Assembly (NCBI RefSeq): GCF_037975245.1
Contig: NC_092580.1
Location: 33,476,501 to 33,540,500 of the forward strand
DNA: 64,000 bases
Reading direction: 5' to 3'
Source: Apostichopus japonicus
Lineage: Eukaryota > Echinodermata > Holothuroidea > Aspidochirotida > Stichopodidae
Shown: positions 39,001-48,437 of the stretch, in pieces
Position numbering within the stretch: the first letter of the stretch is position 1
Layout: each line of letters opens with the position of its first letter
Position numbers and translations under genes: made by a program
Notes under the pieces: generated by a model
The model's input: the letters and a program-made list of their open reading frames with translations, nothing else
Databases searched by the model: none
What the model was told of the DNA's origin: nothing

Positions 39001-42000
39001 CTTATTGTAGAAAGTCAATTGCTCTTTGGTTTAGTACTGTATTATCAACCAGTCTTGTGTTCTCTTCGCAGCTATCGCACCTACTGTCTCCTTGGCGACG
39101 GTGAGAGTGCCGAGGGCAGTGTCTGGGAGGCTATGGCCTTTGCGAGCTACTACAAATTAGACAACTTGGTAGCCATCTTTGATGTCAACAGGCTTGGCCA
39201 GAGTCAGCCCACCGCGCTGCAACATGACATGGACACTTACCGCCTGCGCTGTGAAGCCTTTGGGTACGTTCACTCCCTACTCCAGTTTAAGATCTTACGG
39301 TTTAGAAGACAAAGTGAACACTAGCAATTTTAGTTTGCCTTTTAAGGAAGCGGTTATTGGTGTGCAAATATTGCAGCTTTGCTGAAGTTTGTTTACCCAT
39401 AGTCAGTGACTTGCAATTCTTTCAATGAGTGTGGGTATTGTCTAATATTGGCACAATATGAATGCGTGCAAGGGTTATTTTCTGTTGTAGGTCTAGCATA
39501 CTGTCAACTCACATAAATGTGCATTAAACATACCGTTGTTCAGTTATGGTCGTTCTGTTTGGTATGCTGTACAATTTATGTGGAGCTAGTACATAGATAG
39601 TTGGGTGATCAGCAATGCATTTGTGTAATCCAATTGTAAAGGAATTCAGCATAAATGATGGGAGATTTCTGAAGCATATTGTTGCTAAGGAAATTAGTCA
39701 TTTTACTAGTTTGTATCATATTTGAAAAAAAAAATGCTACACATGGTAACTCCAAAGGTAAAACTTGGATAAACTTCATACTTATCATGTGGATTCACCA
39801 AAGTAAGTGGAAGAGTCTGATTGGTTGTGGTAGAGTTCAAAGGTCAGCAGAGGTCAAAGTCTGAAACCTTGTAAGCAAGATAGCCTCAAAAAGCAGAGTT
39901 TGTATGAGCATCATACCTGTTATGTAATTTTGATTAAGGAAGTTTAAGAATCCTTCTGTTTGCTGTGAAGGTCATTTGAGGTCAACAGAAGGCAAGGTTG
40001 AAAGCCTTGTTAATAGATTAAATTGTTAAGAGCCTTAGTGCTGATTATATCAATTCAACTGTACTTAATAGTCCAAACTTGAAATTGTGTCTACATTAGT
40101 TGCATGCAATATGTTGCTATAAAATGTGGCCTGGAACACTAAGCCAGTTGGCTGTCTGGTATCAAAAGGAAAGCTGATTTGTTATTTATTAGGATACCTA
40201 TTGTCTTGTTGTCTGCTCTGGTCATGTCTCTTATCTGTTCTGTTTTAACATCTAGCTTCAACACGTACATAGTAGATGGCCACAGCATAGACGATCTGGC
40301 TAAGGCCCTTCATGCTGCTACAACTGTCAAGGACAAACCCACCTGCATCTTGGCAAAGACCTTCAAAGGAAGGGGTGCAGAAGGTACGGTACCTATTGTT
40401 ACGATAACTGACCTCCTTTACTGAACATGTTTTTTCGTAATGAGTCAGAATCCATACTCAACTGTAGTCCGATGATTGGTAGAATGATTTTACCAGTGAC
40501 TGGTACGAACAATAGTTCTTGCAAGGTACTCTTCTACTAGCAGAGAATGATTGGACAACATGATTTGGTAAATCGTTAGTCTCAGGCAATAAAATGTCAA
40601 ACCTTAGATTAGTCTCAGTTTTTTTCCATTTGAACTCACAATAAATTTATGTGTTTCATTTGTCCTACAACTAGGAATTGAAGATAAAGAGGGCTGGCAT
40701 GGGAAAGCACTCGGAGCTAAAGCAGAGGCAGCCTTGGCTGAGATCAAAGGCAGGATCAAGAACCAAGGTGCACATGGAATCACAATCAACGCTCCCAGCG
40801 GGGCCGTCCCTGTACACGATCTCAGTGCCGTCAAGCTCCCTAGTCCTCCAGCTTACAAGAAAGGAGATAAGGTAACGTAATGTAGCCTAACATAACCTAA
40901 CGAACAAAAGGCGATGTAATGCAACATAATGTAGCCTAACATAACCTAACTAACAAAAGGCAATGTAATGCAACATAAGGTAGCCTAAGATAACCTAACT
41001 AACAAAAGGCAATGTAATGCAACAAAATTAGCCTAACATTACCTAAAGAACAAAAGGCAATGTAATGCAACGTAAGGTAGCCTAAGATAACCTAACTAAC
41101 AAAAGGCAATGTAATGCAACATTAGGTAGCCTAACATAACCCAACTAACAAGAGGCTATGTAATGCAGCATAATGAGCCTAACATAACCTAACTAACAAA
41201 AGGCTATGTAATGCAACGTAATTAGCCTAACATAACCTAATTAACGAAAGTCAACTCAATGTAATGCAGATGTGGATTCACTTATTAAGTACAAGAACTC
41301 GTATTGCTTTCCATGGTCAAAGTTTATTTGAGGTCAACAGAGGTTAACTATGGATTAAATGCCAGGATAGACTTTATACGTGGTAGCTGGATTCACCTAA
41401 TTGAGAACAAGAATCACATTGGGTAGAAGTCAAAGGTTATTCCAAAACAATACAGGTGATAGTCTGAAAAACTTGTAATTACAATAAGTAAAAAACTTCA
41501 TACTTGGTAAGTTTGTATGTGGATGCTCTTCATTAGGTATGAGAACATCATGTTTACATTTAATTAATTCTAATATAGTATGTGGCAAAGAAGCCTGCTT
41601 GCTTTCTGGTTACTCCATGTCTGTCTATATTGATGCCTGCTTAATGAAAAGGTCACTTCAGAATACTTTAGTATCAATTAAAATATTGTCATGTTGTATG
41701 ACATAGTTTTGAATTTCCCTCTCACATCTTTAGATAGCGACACGTGTGGCTTATGGTACCGCTCTGACAAAGCTCGGGGAGAACACCAGTGTTGTGGCTG
41801 TGGATGCAGAAACAAAGAACTCAACCCATGCCGAGAAGTTTATGAAAGCTCACCCAGACCGTTTCATAGAATGCTTTATCGCAGAACAGAACATGGCTGG
41901 TGTGGCAATGGGCTGTGCTTGCAGGGACCGAGCTGTGGTCTTTGCCAGTGCTTTTGCTTGCTTCCTCTCCCGTGCTTTTGATCAGATTAGGATGGGAGCT

Positions 42001-45000
42001 ATTTCTCAGACCAATGTCAACTTCTGCGGCTCCCACTGCGGAGTCAGTATTGGTAGGTGGACCTAGTTTATCGGTAGAGGTAAACCATTCAGTCTTGAAA
42101 CTGTTATTTTATTTAGTCTTGACAGTCTAAGCCATCCCTTTTAGGTACTATTATTTATTCAATGATCACACTATCCTCTCGATATGTGAATCGGCCAACA
42201 TTTTTTACAACATGTTTTGAAAAGAATGGGAAATCATCATTTAGGTTTGTTTAAATTTCTAGAAAGAGGAATGTGATCTAAAGAGTGTCCAGAGTTTTAG
42301 TTGACTAATGCAAGTTAAGACAATTCACTGTTATAAGTAGCCATCACATTATAGAGCTTTAGGAATAAATTTTGTTAATATTTCTGAGTGATATAATGTA
42401 CTACACAAGTGTGGCTCATATAGTTGTGAAATATTCTTTGATGCAAAGACAGAACAATTCCATGAAGACTGTTACTTTCTGCCCTGTTTGTTATATGCAA
42501 AGTATTTAATCAGATATTGTGAGCATACCATTTAATATTCACACTTAGTTGTGGTGGTTCTGTTGAATCTTGCCTAACTGTCTGTTTTCTCTGATTCCAT
42601 GAATTTGAAGCATAGGCATAGGTGGGGGGAGGGGGGTCTGCATCCCCCTTCCCCCCCATCCCCCAACAACATATTTCCATGAAAACTTGGGCAATATGCT
42701 GATATTGTTTCTGGACTGCAAAATAGAACTTAACTGCAGTAATCTTGTGTGAGGAGACTCATTAGTTCCATTAAAAAACTCAGCCTCAGGTTATTAGATA
42801 ATATTCTAAGCTTGCCGATTAATCTGGTAGCAATATTTTTCAGAAATATATTGGTAGACTAATCTGAAAAGTGAAACTTTACTTCCAATGGTAGCACCAT
42901 TATGCATATAAGTACCCTTATTAGGTAAAAAAAAACTCTCAAAGGTGATGGGGATCTCACCAGTGTGCCCTACATTTTGTGGGCAAATTGTGACAGGCGC
43001 CCCACCCCCTCCCCCCTCCAAACAGATTTGGGTTCCTAAGCCCGTGAGCATATACACCATTGTTTGAAGGTTATGGTCATTCCTGTGTAGATTTTACTAC
43101 AAGTTACAATGCTCAGCACATTCTACATTCATCCTAATGCCCAGTGCGCTCTTACTAAGATTTTTGGCAATCATTGGCTCATTTGGTTTGTTAGAAATTT
43201 TGCATCATGTTTTCTTTATTCTCCTCCTTACCACAGAAACCCCTCCTCTTCCCCTGTGACCTCCCTGTATGTCTCCTTCTGAGCTTGCCATGCCTCTTAA
43301 AGCTACCGTCATACAACAACACTTATAAGTAAACATGAACCTTTCTCTATGGAGGGAGGAATTGACTTACCAGTTGGTAGCAGCATAGATTTAAAGAGGT
43401 CTCTGACATGTACCATTTCTGCAGATCACCTGTTGTGTCATCAATTTAGGTTGTAAATCAGCCCTCATAGGTTATGAGCCATTTCTGACAAGCACCATTT
43501 CTAATCTTGTTATCTCATCATCAGGTGAGGATGGACCATCTCAGATGGCTCTTGAGGACTTGGCCCTCTTCAGGTCTGTCCATGGATCGACGGTGTTCTA
43601 CCCTAGCGACGCCGTATCCATGGAGAGGGCGGTAGAGATCGCTGCAGTGACCAAGGGCATCTGTTTCATTAGGTCCAGCAGACCAGCCACCGCTGTTATC
43701 TTTGATAATGACGAGAAGTTTGAGGCTGGCAAAGCAAAGGTTAGTAAGAGGAGATTACCTCATGACCTACCTCAGAAGTAACTGATTAACATGTTGCTTC
43801 GTTACAGACAAAATCATTGAGGAGGATTGTCTTTGATTCTACACAAGTTTAATTCTATTCTCTTCATGTAGCCGACTGTAAGCAATCATAATAAATATGT
43901 AAAATAATAAGTTTCCCAGTCCAAGAGATATATTGGGAGAGACTTGAATGTGTTTTGTTGTTTTGAATTTCAGGTTGTGTTTCGCCATGACGATGCCAAG
44001 GCAACCGTTATTGGAGTTGGCATCACCCTTCACGAGGCCATTGAGGCTCATGACTTGTTGGCAAAAGAAGGCATTCACATTAATGTCATCGATCCCTTCA
44101 CATTGAAGCCGATAGACAAGGACACCATCATCCAAGCTGCCAAGGCCAGTGGAGGCAAGATCATTACTGTGGAAGATCACTACCCACAAGGTATGTTATC
44201 ATGTATATGTATTTTAGATCCTCCTGCAAGCATTAACTCGCAAAGAAGCCTCATTGTCTTATCAAAGCCACAAGCTGACCGAAGTTACTCTCTTAGATTC
44301 ATATTTAACGTCCATGATTATGAATTGTCAACAACTGTTACTTGACGACATACATTAATCTTGGGGTGACTCGAACTCGGAACCTTATTATTGGAAGGCA
44401 CCGGCGTTAACCACTGAGCTAACACTCCACATGACTGCCTCTTTGTGCCAATTTCTGATTGGTTCTTTGCAAGTACTTATATATAAGAGTGTCTAGGGGG
44501 TTGTTTAAACTTGGAGGAAATTACACACTTGATGTTTGTATGTACTAATATACTAAGTATAGAACCCATTAATCTGGATTCTCTTCAAGCTCTGGTCTTA
44601 AATGTTGACAGTCAGCAAACTGTGGGGCAGGACCTAAAAATCGTTCAAAAAATATTTCTTGACGGTAGGTGACAAGAATTTTCCCAGACGTTGGAACATT
44701 TATCTTCAGTTTCTGGAACTTGCCAACTGACATCGACCAGGTTTCTGTTGGCACAGGAAATCCATAGTTCTAGTTAGCTTTAATGCATTAATGAGCGTCA
44801 ATTCTGAAGGGTGGGCGTCTGGTGGGTCTTGACTGGGTTTGAATTCGGAAGGGTGGGACATCCGGTGGGTCTTGACTGGGTTTCAATTCTGAAGGGCTGG
44901 GCATCTGGTGGGTCTTGACTGGGTTTGAGTTCTGAAGGGTGGGCATCTTGTGGGTCTCGATTGGGTTTCAGTGACTCAGTTTGCAGACTGTTGGTCAAGT

Positions 45001-45295
45001 TGGTCAAGACCAAAATGTCCTGGTAATCAAGATCTGACTGATCTTGTAAAGGGATACATCCCGAAGGCACATTCTCCAGAGAAAAGCAAATTAAGGTAGT
45101 CCTGAAACAAACAAATTTGTTATCTTTTCAGGTGGCCTTGGAGAAGCTGTTAGTTCAGCTGTGGCAGGGGAAACAGGAATCAGTGTGAAGATCATGGCCG
45201 TAACTGAATTACCCAGGAGCGGGCCCCCCAAGGTACTCATTGATATGTTTGGTATCAGTGCAAAGAAGATCGTGGAAGCAGTGAAGGCCCTCTGA
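20962..45295 (+). CDS. TKT: Transketolase gene, complete, two alternative first exons
   Basis: Transketolase (EC 2.2.1.1) is a cytosolic thiamine-diphosphate and divalent-metal enzyme that moves two-carbon ketol units between sugar phosphates in the non-oxidative pentose phosphate pathway. Joining exon 1a or 1b to 34082-34199, 35540-35653, 36967-37064, 39072-39263, 40256-40383, 40675-40871, 41734-42052, 43525-43739, 43974-44190 and 45132-45295 gives one open frame of 624 (1a) or 622 (1b) residues; human TKT has 623. All introns used are GT-AG and phases match at every junction. In isoform-a numbering I see His39, His79 and His112, the ThDP motif GDGE (156-159) to Asn187, His263, catalytic Glu371 in AEQNM, and phosphate-site Arg479 in IRSSRP; each lines up with a known human residue at an offset of 2 or 5. 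No frameshift or missing key residue. The identification is very secure; use of both first exons is inferred. Confidence 0.98.
22633..22763 (+). repeat. 26-bp minisatellite, five copies
   Basis: Unit TCAACATGGAATGGTTTTCT plus TTCATG, nearly identical copies, inside the intron between TKT exons 1a and 1b. The long Ser-Trp-Asn reading frame across it is an artefact of the repeat. Confidence 0.95.
25004..25035 (+). promoter_or_regulatory. Candidate TATA/Inr core promoter for TKT exon 1b
   Basis: TATAAGT at 25004-25010 is followed by TCAGTCC at 25029-25035, which fits an animal initiator with the +1 A at 25031. The spacing of 27 bases is slightly short for TATA-to-start. It would give a 5' UTR of about 66 bases before the exon 1b ATG. 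No transcript evidence is available here; no equally good pair was seen upstream of exon 1a. Confidence 0.4.
25097..25203 (+). CDS. TKT: TKT alternative first coding exon 1b
   Basis: A second, paralogous first exon 4.1 kb downstream of 1a. It encodes [20 protein letters not shown], then [16 protein letters not shown], and stops in the same phase 2 at a strong donor (gtatgt). It matches exon 1a in the KLRV-SIE-T-AS-SG core but differs at the extreme N-terminus. A TATA-like box and an initiator lie just upstream (25004-25035), so it looks like a separately promoted first exon rather than an internal one: it has its own ATG, and joining 1a to it would break the fold. Confidence 0.88.
25761..25992 (-). 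mobile_element. tRNA-derived SINE, copy 1
   Basis: On the minus strand the element begins with a tRNA-like head: A box TAGCTCAGTGG (25973-25983) and B-box-like GTTTGAGTC (25930-25938). A body of about 150 bp follows, ending with a hairpin TCCTGC-AA-GCAGGA and the terminal ATCTAAAATAC. It lies in the intron after TKT exon 1b. Closely related to the copies at 44201 and 47097. Confidence 0.85.
28431..28632 (+). repeat. CTAC/CCTA-type microsatellite
   Basis: About 200 bp of imperfect CTAC, CTAT and CATA tetramers in a TKT intron. Confidence 0.95.
30046..30120. mobile_element. Small insertion flanked by a 13-bp duplication
   Basis: TACTTATAAATAT occurs at 30046-30058 and again at 30108-30120. 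Between them lie 49 bases containing GTTGGCCTGACGTTTCGATC and the palindrome GATCCTAGCAGGATC. The same GGCCTGACGTTT word is at about 6758, and a diverged relative with ATCCTATAGGATCTTCCTC is at about 19740, so this is a dispersed short element. Confidence 0.5.
32502..33695. repeat. 41-bp minisatellite with higher-order structure
   Basis: About 28 copies of a unit containing GTAAGGTTATATTCAGTAGG and ACAGTATTACACACCCATTC. Variants (ATTACACATCC, TACTACTGTAGGACAG, a shortened CATTTGTTATATTC) recur in a fixed order with spacings of about 166 and 283 bp, which shows a higher-order repeat. Several minus-strand frames stay open across four units. It lies just upstream of TKT exon 2. Confidence 0.95.
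34082..34199 (+). CDS. TKT: TKT exon 2 (residues 38-77)
   Basis: Follows a T-rich tract ending gcag and completes Gly38. It encodes [20 protein letters not shown] through DRFIMSK, the start of the ThDP-binding N-terminal domain with cofactor/substrate His39. The donor is gtatct, phase 0. This is the common acceptor exon for both alternative first exons. Confidence 0.97.
35540..35653 (+). CDS. TKT: TKT exon 3 (residues 78-115)
   Basis: Acceptor atttag, donor gtaagt, 38 codons in phase 0. It encodes [16 protein letters not shown] and ends DLEGHPTP, carrying His79 (human His77) and His112 (human His110), which contact ThDP and the donor sugar phosphate in family structures. Confidence 0.97.
35686..35753 (+). 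repeat. 34-bp direct duplication
   Basis: GTTCTGGAATCTATGCTATT and the bases after it occur twice in a row, 33 bases after the donor of TKT exon 3. Confidence 0.85.
36967..37064 (+). CDS. TKT: TKT exon 4 (residues 116-147)
   Basis: Acceptor atctag, donor gtaagt. It encodes [16 protein letters not shown] and [14 protein letters not shown]. The strongly conserved TGSLGQGL loop precedes the ThDP motif. Ends in phase 2, with GA of Asp148. Confidence 0.96.
37158..37453 (+). repeat. About 31-33-bp minisatellite, nine copies
   Basis: Unit AGGAACAGATTCCATATTAC plus GAGACTGACAC, fairly diverged, starting about 95 bases after the donor of TKT exon 4. Apparent frames on both strands reflect the repeat. 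Confidence 0.9.
39072..39263 (+). CDS. TKT: TKT exon 5 with the ThDP motif (residues 148-211)
   Basis: Acceptor tcgcag, donor gtacgt. It encodes [20 protein letters not shown] and continues to [10 protein letters not shown] and RCEAFG. This is the ThDP/metal motif: Gly156-Asp157-Gly158 to Asn187, with Asp157 and Asn187 the expected metal ligands. Confidence 0.98.
40256..40383 (+). CDS. TKT: TKT exon 6 (residues 212-254)
   Basis: Acceptor atctag, donor gtacgg. It encodes [18 protein letters not shown] and [13 protein letters not shown], the end of the pyrophosphate domain, including the VDGH and KGRG family signatures. Ends in phase 1. Confidence 0.96.
40675..40871 (+). CDS. TKT: TKT exon 7, domain linker (residues 255-320)
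   Basis: Acceptor aactag, donor gtaacg. It encodes [13 protein letters not shown] with His263 (human His258), then a less conserved Ala/Lys-rich linker ending PPAYKKGDK before the pyrimidine domain. A tandem repeat starts at the first intron base after the donor. Confidence 0.95.
40872..41257 (+). repeat. About 50-bp minisatellite starting at a TKT splice donor
   Basis: Seven or eight copies of a unit containing GTAGCCTAACATAACCTAAC and ACAAAAGGCAATGTAATGCA. The first copy begins with the donor bases gtaacg of TKT exon 7, equivalent to gcaaca in later copies. Confidence 0.92.
41734..42052 (+). CDS. TKT: TKT exon 8 with catalytic Glu371 (residues 321-426)
   Basis: Acceptor ctttag, donor gtaggt, the longest exon. 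It starts [15 protein letters not shown], includes [20 protein letters not shown] with the catalytic Glu371 (human Glu366) that activates the ThDP aminopyrimidine, and ends GSHCGVSIG. This is the pyrimidine-binding domain. Phase 1 at the end. Confidence 0.98.
42613..43049. mobile_element. Possible hAT-like MITE in TKT intron
   Basis: The left end CATAGGCATAGG plus a G-run resembles the reverse complement of the right end (CACGGGCTTAGG plus a G-run). The ends match only partly and no target duplication is clear. Confidence 0.35.
43525..43739 (+). CDS. TKT: TKT exon 9 (residues 427-498)
   Basis: Acceptor catcag, donor gttagt. It encodes [18 protein letters not shown], then STVFYPSD and [24 protein letters not shown] is a hallmark transketolase segment, and Arg479 matches the human phosphate-binding Arg474. 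Phase 0 at the end. Confidence 0.97.
43974..44190 (+). CDS. TKT: TKT exon 10 (residues 499-570)
   Basis: Acceptor tttcag, donor gtatgt. It encodes [20 protein letters not shown], then [17 protein letters not shown] and [11 protein letters not shown], the start of the C-terminal domain with the conserved VEDHY motif. A SINE tail begins within about 10 bases of the donor. Phase 1 at the end. Confidence 0.96.
44201..44430 (-). mobile_element. tRNA-derived SINE, copy 2
   Basis: A box TAGCTCAGTGG (complement of 44411-44421) and B-box core GTTCGAGTC (complement of 44368-44376), then the same body as copy 1 and a tail near 44201-44217. It is the best preserved head. It sits in the last TKT intron with its tail about 10 bases from the exon 10 donor. 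No target duplication was found. Confidence 0.88.
44801..44970 (+). repeat. 41-bp minisatellite, four copies
   Basis: Unit ATTCTGAAGGGTGGGCATCT plus GGTGGGTCTTGACTGGGTTTG, in the last TKT intron. Confidence 0.92.
45132..45295 (+). CDS. TKT: TKT exon 11, C-terminus and stop
   Basis: Acceptor tttcag. It encodes [18 protein letters not shown] and ends [10 protein letters not shown] with stop TGA at 45293-45295. The conserved GGLGEAVS segment crosses the junction with exon 10. The C-terminus is about as long as in vertebrate TKT. Confidence 0.97.
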
Positions 45296-45972
45296 TTCCA
45301 CTCAACTCCCAAAGAGTTACCCCACTATTTAGTTTTTCCAATATATAGAGCATAATCATCATTGGTTCTAAAGTGTCTCTTTTTTTCTATTTTTATGGTC
45401 TTTTGGAAAAAAATTAAATTTTTTGGTAGTCGCTAATCATCTGGTTCTGCAATTTTAATTTTTGTCAATAAGAGGTTTTAGTTACACAAGACAAAGCTCT
45501 GGATATATCATAGCATTAAATGCATTCCAGGGAATGGTCATCATATCATTGCATTTAATGCATTCAAGGCAATGTTCATCTTTAAGAAGAACTGTATAAT
45601 CGTTAAATCTAGTTCAGTACATGTAAAAGGATGTGAACAACTCATTTTAATGTAGAAATGAATGATCAGTTGTTTTGAGAAAACAATAATAACAAAATGA
45701 TTAAACACTGGATTTGTATTGTTGAGATTGCAGGACTTGTGTCACCTCTTCAAATCCTAGTATAGTAAGAAAAAAAACATTATTTGCTCTTTCAAATTGT
45801 GAAGTGGAGTTCAAAAGATAGATCTTGGTGTGCCATGTTTTATTCCAAACTAATTCTTTCCTCTGTTTGCATGACTTTTAGTTTGAGAATAGGTGCTATC
45901 ATATCAACAAGGAATTAGGCTGTTTATCTGTACTATCAGACTGTGTAGTTAGTCATTGTTGTATGCTTAGGC

Positions 45973-45978
45973 AATAAA
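45973..45978 (+). promoter_or_regulatory. Candidate poly(A) signal of TKT (proximal)
   Basis: AATAAA about 680 bases after the TKT stop, in AT-rich sequence without coding exons. A second AATAAA lies at 46804-46809, about 1.5 kb after the stop. Which is used cannot be told from sequence. Confidence 0.35.
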
Positions 45979-46803
45979 CACTTACCCTGTAATCCTACTG
46001 CCAAACTAAATCACTTGATGTAGTTTCCTTCACATCACTCCCCCAACTATTCTCTATAAAGTGACAACTTACATAGGTTTTTGACTTATAAAGCTGTTCT
46101 CATTAATATACTAATGTTATGTAATCCATGGCTGATGCATACATAACAGAATGTAATTAGTGTCTTCATTAGATGTGTGAGTGAGCGCCTCAACTTAAAC
46201 ATGTTAAAAGGTAAGGCATTTGTTTACGGCAAGTTAGAAATTGGAGGTTATACCGATACAAAGTTGTGGCAGAGTTTCACAGATTCAAATGGAGACTAAA
46301 CATAAGCCGGTGTGTATCATTGGGACTAACCAACCTGGAATGTTGTAAAAAGAATACAAAAGTTTGATATTTTTCTAAGATTGTATCCTTTTCCTGATGT
46401 CAGATTCTGTACCTCTGGCTTCAGTTGGTGTGTTCTCTAGTGAGAAACTTACTCTACTTGGATCATGTCATTCCCTTACATAAAAACCATAGAGCTTGTT
46501 GATGTAGTTTCCATGATCTTTCCTAATTCCTTGAAATATCTGTGCTTTCATTATAGTCTTTGATTTTCATGAATTTAAAATTCACTCTCTCTGATCGTGA
46601 TATTTGGTTCCTAACAGTTTTGATTTCTCCATTTGAGATCACTCATACTTAGATTAGTCCCATAGATAGATAACCTTATCTGTTGGTAAATTTAAATTTC
46701 CTCTGGTTTATGGATAACAATGGTTCTATTATTCTTGTATTGTTTTGGTATTTTCTGTACAACACATTTTGTGAATTCCAAGGTGAGGAAAACAAAGTTG
46801 CTA

Positions 46804-46809
46804 AATAAA
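46804..46809 (+). promoter_or_regulatory. Candidate poly(A) signal of TKT (distal)
   Basis: AATAAA followed by A-rich and then T-rich sequence, so it has a reasonable downstream element. It is an alternative to the signal at 45973. Confidence 0.35.
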
Positions 46810-46914
46810 GAGCATAAAAAAATGTAACTTTGTAGAAAGAGTTCTTTCCTTTCAGTCTTGTCTTTCATAATGAGATTTTACTTTGAATGCTGCTTGCTAT
46901 ATTTAATAGTTTAA

Positions 46915-47010
46915 ATAATGGTGTAGGATTAAAGGTGTAGGATTAATGGTTTAGGATAAATAATGGTGTAGGATTAATGGGGTAGGCTAAATAATGGTGT
47001 AGGATTCTCA
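46915..47010 (+). repeat. GGTGTAGGATTAA short tandem repeat
   Basis: Six or seven imperfect copies of AATGGTGTAGGATT-like units. Confidence 0.8.
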
Positions 47011-47096
47011 GAATTAGGGAATATCCCTCTCTCTGACTGCAGAGGAGTTGAAATGCTCTGATGGCTGAGAAAGTTCATTGTTAACCAAATAAGCAA

Positions 47097-47210
47097 ATGT
47101 ATGTATGTATGTATGTATTTAGGTTCTCCTGCAAGCAGGAACTCGCAAAGAAGCCATCATTGGCTTATCAAAGCTGAAAGCTGACCGAAGTCAGTCTCTT
47201 ACATTCATAT
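47097..47210 (-). mobile_element. tRNA-derived SINE, copy 3 (3' part only)
   Basis: Only the last 90 bp of the body, the TCCTGC/GCAGGA hairpin and an extended (ATGT)n tail at 47097-47120 are present. The tRNA head is missing, a typical 5' truncation. Confidence 0.8.
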
Positions 47211-47492
47211 GTATCTTTAGGTCAAAGAATATTGTATTGTGGAGATGAATGTCTTCTAAAACAACATTCTGCACTTTTTTAGGGCTAGGAACTTCCATGA
47301 GAATGAGGCTTGACCCAAAATTCCTCAGAAGTGTAGCTCGTAATACCAGCTGGGACTATGGGCATTGGCATGATCCAAAACTAGATCAATTTAACAGCAT
47401 CTGGAAAAATCGTGCAATCCAAATTGTGACCTTTTGGGTGGTGCCCCATAGTTTGTGGACAGTCACATTAGAATTGATGAAACTTTGTGAAT

Positions 47493-48437
47493 GAAGTAAG
47501 CAGAGATGCCAAGGTCAGATGATTTTTAGGCGGGTGAAAATTGTCTGGTGCTGTTGGTTAAGTACACCATCTAAGCGGAGCGCCAACATGGGTTGGCGCG
47601 AAGCGTACAAGAAAATTTTGGGATCTTACGGCCCCTCAGATGGCCGGAAACATCACTTCCCGGGTCATCTAAGCTGAATCTATACTGTCTCCATATTTGT
47701 ATTGTGTCTATTTTCAAGTTTTCATTCCAGAGGAAAAAAAATATCTTGAAATAAAAAAAATCTCTGAAATTTTGCACTGTGTCCTCAATACTTGAGATGG
47801 GGGCCAAGGGGTTAGAGGTGGAAAATGACGACGGAGCGCGACCACCGGTTTGGCGCGCGTAGCGTACAATCAGGGAAATCATTGTCCTATGACAGACCCG
47901 GCCCTGATCGCGGCAGGAAACAGCACTTCCTGTATTTTGGGGCAGTAGCACTGAGCTGAATTTGAATGTGATATTCCAAATTCCTAAGGAACTGAACTCC
48001 TCCCGGCCGGAGTACTCCAGCATGGCCTACGGTATACAGCGGTGATGTGTGCATGTGTACAACAGCTACCGGTAGTTTCTGGCAGTAGCGCGCGTACTTC
48101 GTTCGGTTGCATTCAATGACTTCGCGGACGCTGTAGCGTTCACGTGTGTCGTAACGGTATTATTTTTCATATTTAGCACGATCGGCTTTGAGTAATTTCC
48201 GATCCTGGCGGTTCTGAGATAATTCGCATTTTGGTGTGATGAAATGAATTTCACGCTAGCAATGATACACTTTCACAGGAAAAACTCTGTGGGCCTATAA
48301 TGCGGGAGATTCTTCAGAAATGCGGGAGTCTTTTGGAAAATGCGGGAGATTCGGACAGGAGGGCGGGTGAGTGGGAGACGACCCGAAAATGCGGGTGACA
48401 CCCGCCCAAAGCGGGTGACTTGGCAGCACTGAGTAAG
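47493..48437. mobile_element. Non-autonomous hAT-like element, about 930 bp
   Basis: The left end CAGAGATGCCAAGGTCA (47501) matches the complement of the right end, CAGTGCTGCCAAGTCA (48430), and both are followed by GGCGGG. The flanks GAAGTAAG and GAGTAAG match except for one missing base, fitting an 8-bp target duplication. Inside are two copies of the GCGCCA-TTGGCGC module (47576-47610, 47831-47870). No transposase. Confidence 0.65.

Larger units (their letters stand above)
45296..46910 (+). other. TKT 3' UTR and flank
   Basis: No further exon. AT-rich, with a diverged 55-bp direct duplication at about 45511-45590 (both copies contain ATGCATTC and AATG-TCATC words) and two AATAAA signals listed separately. 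Confidence 0.5.

Noticed and set aside
44798-45070. 90-codon minus-strand frame with [11 protein letters not shown] repeats
   Set aside because: Reverse translation of a four-copy 41-bp minisatellite in a TKT intron.
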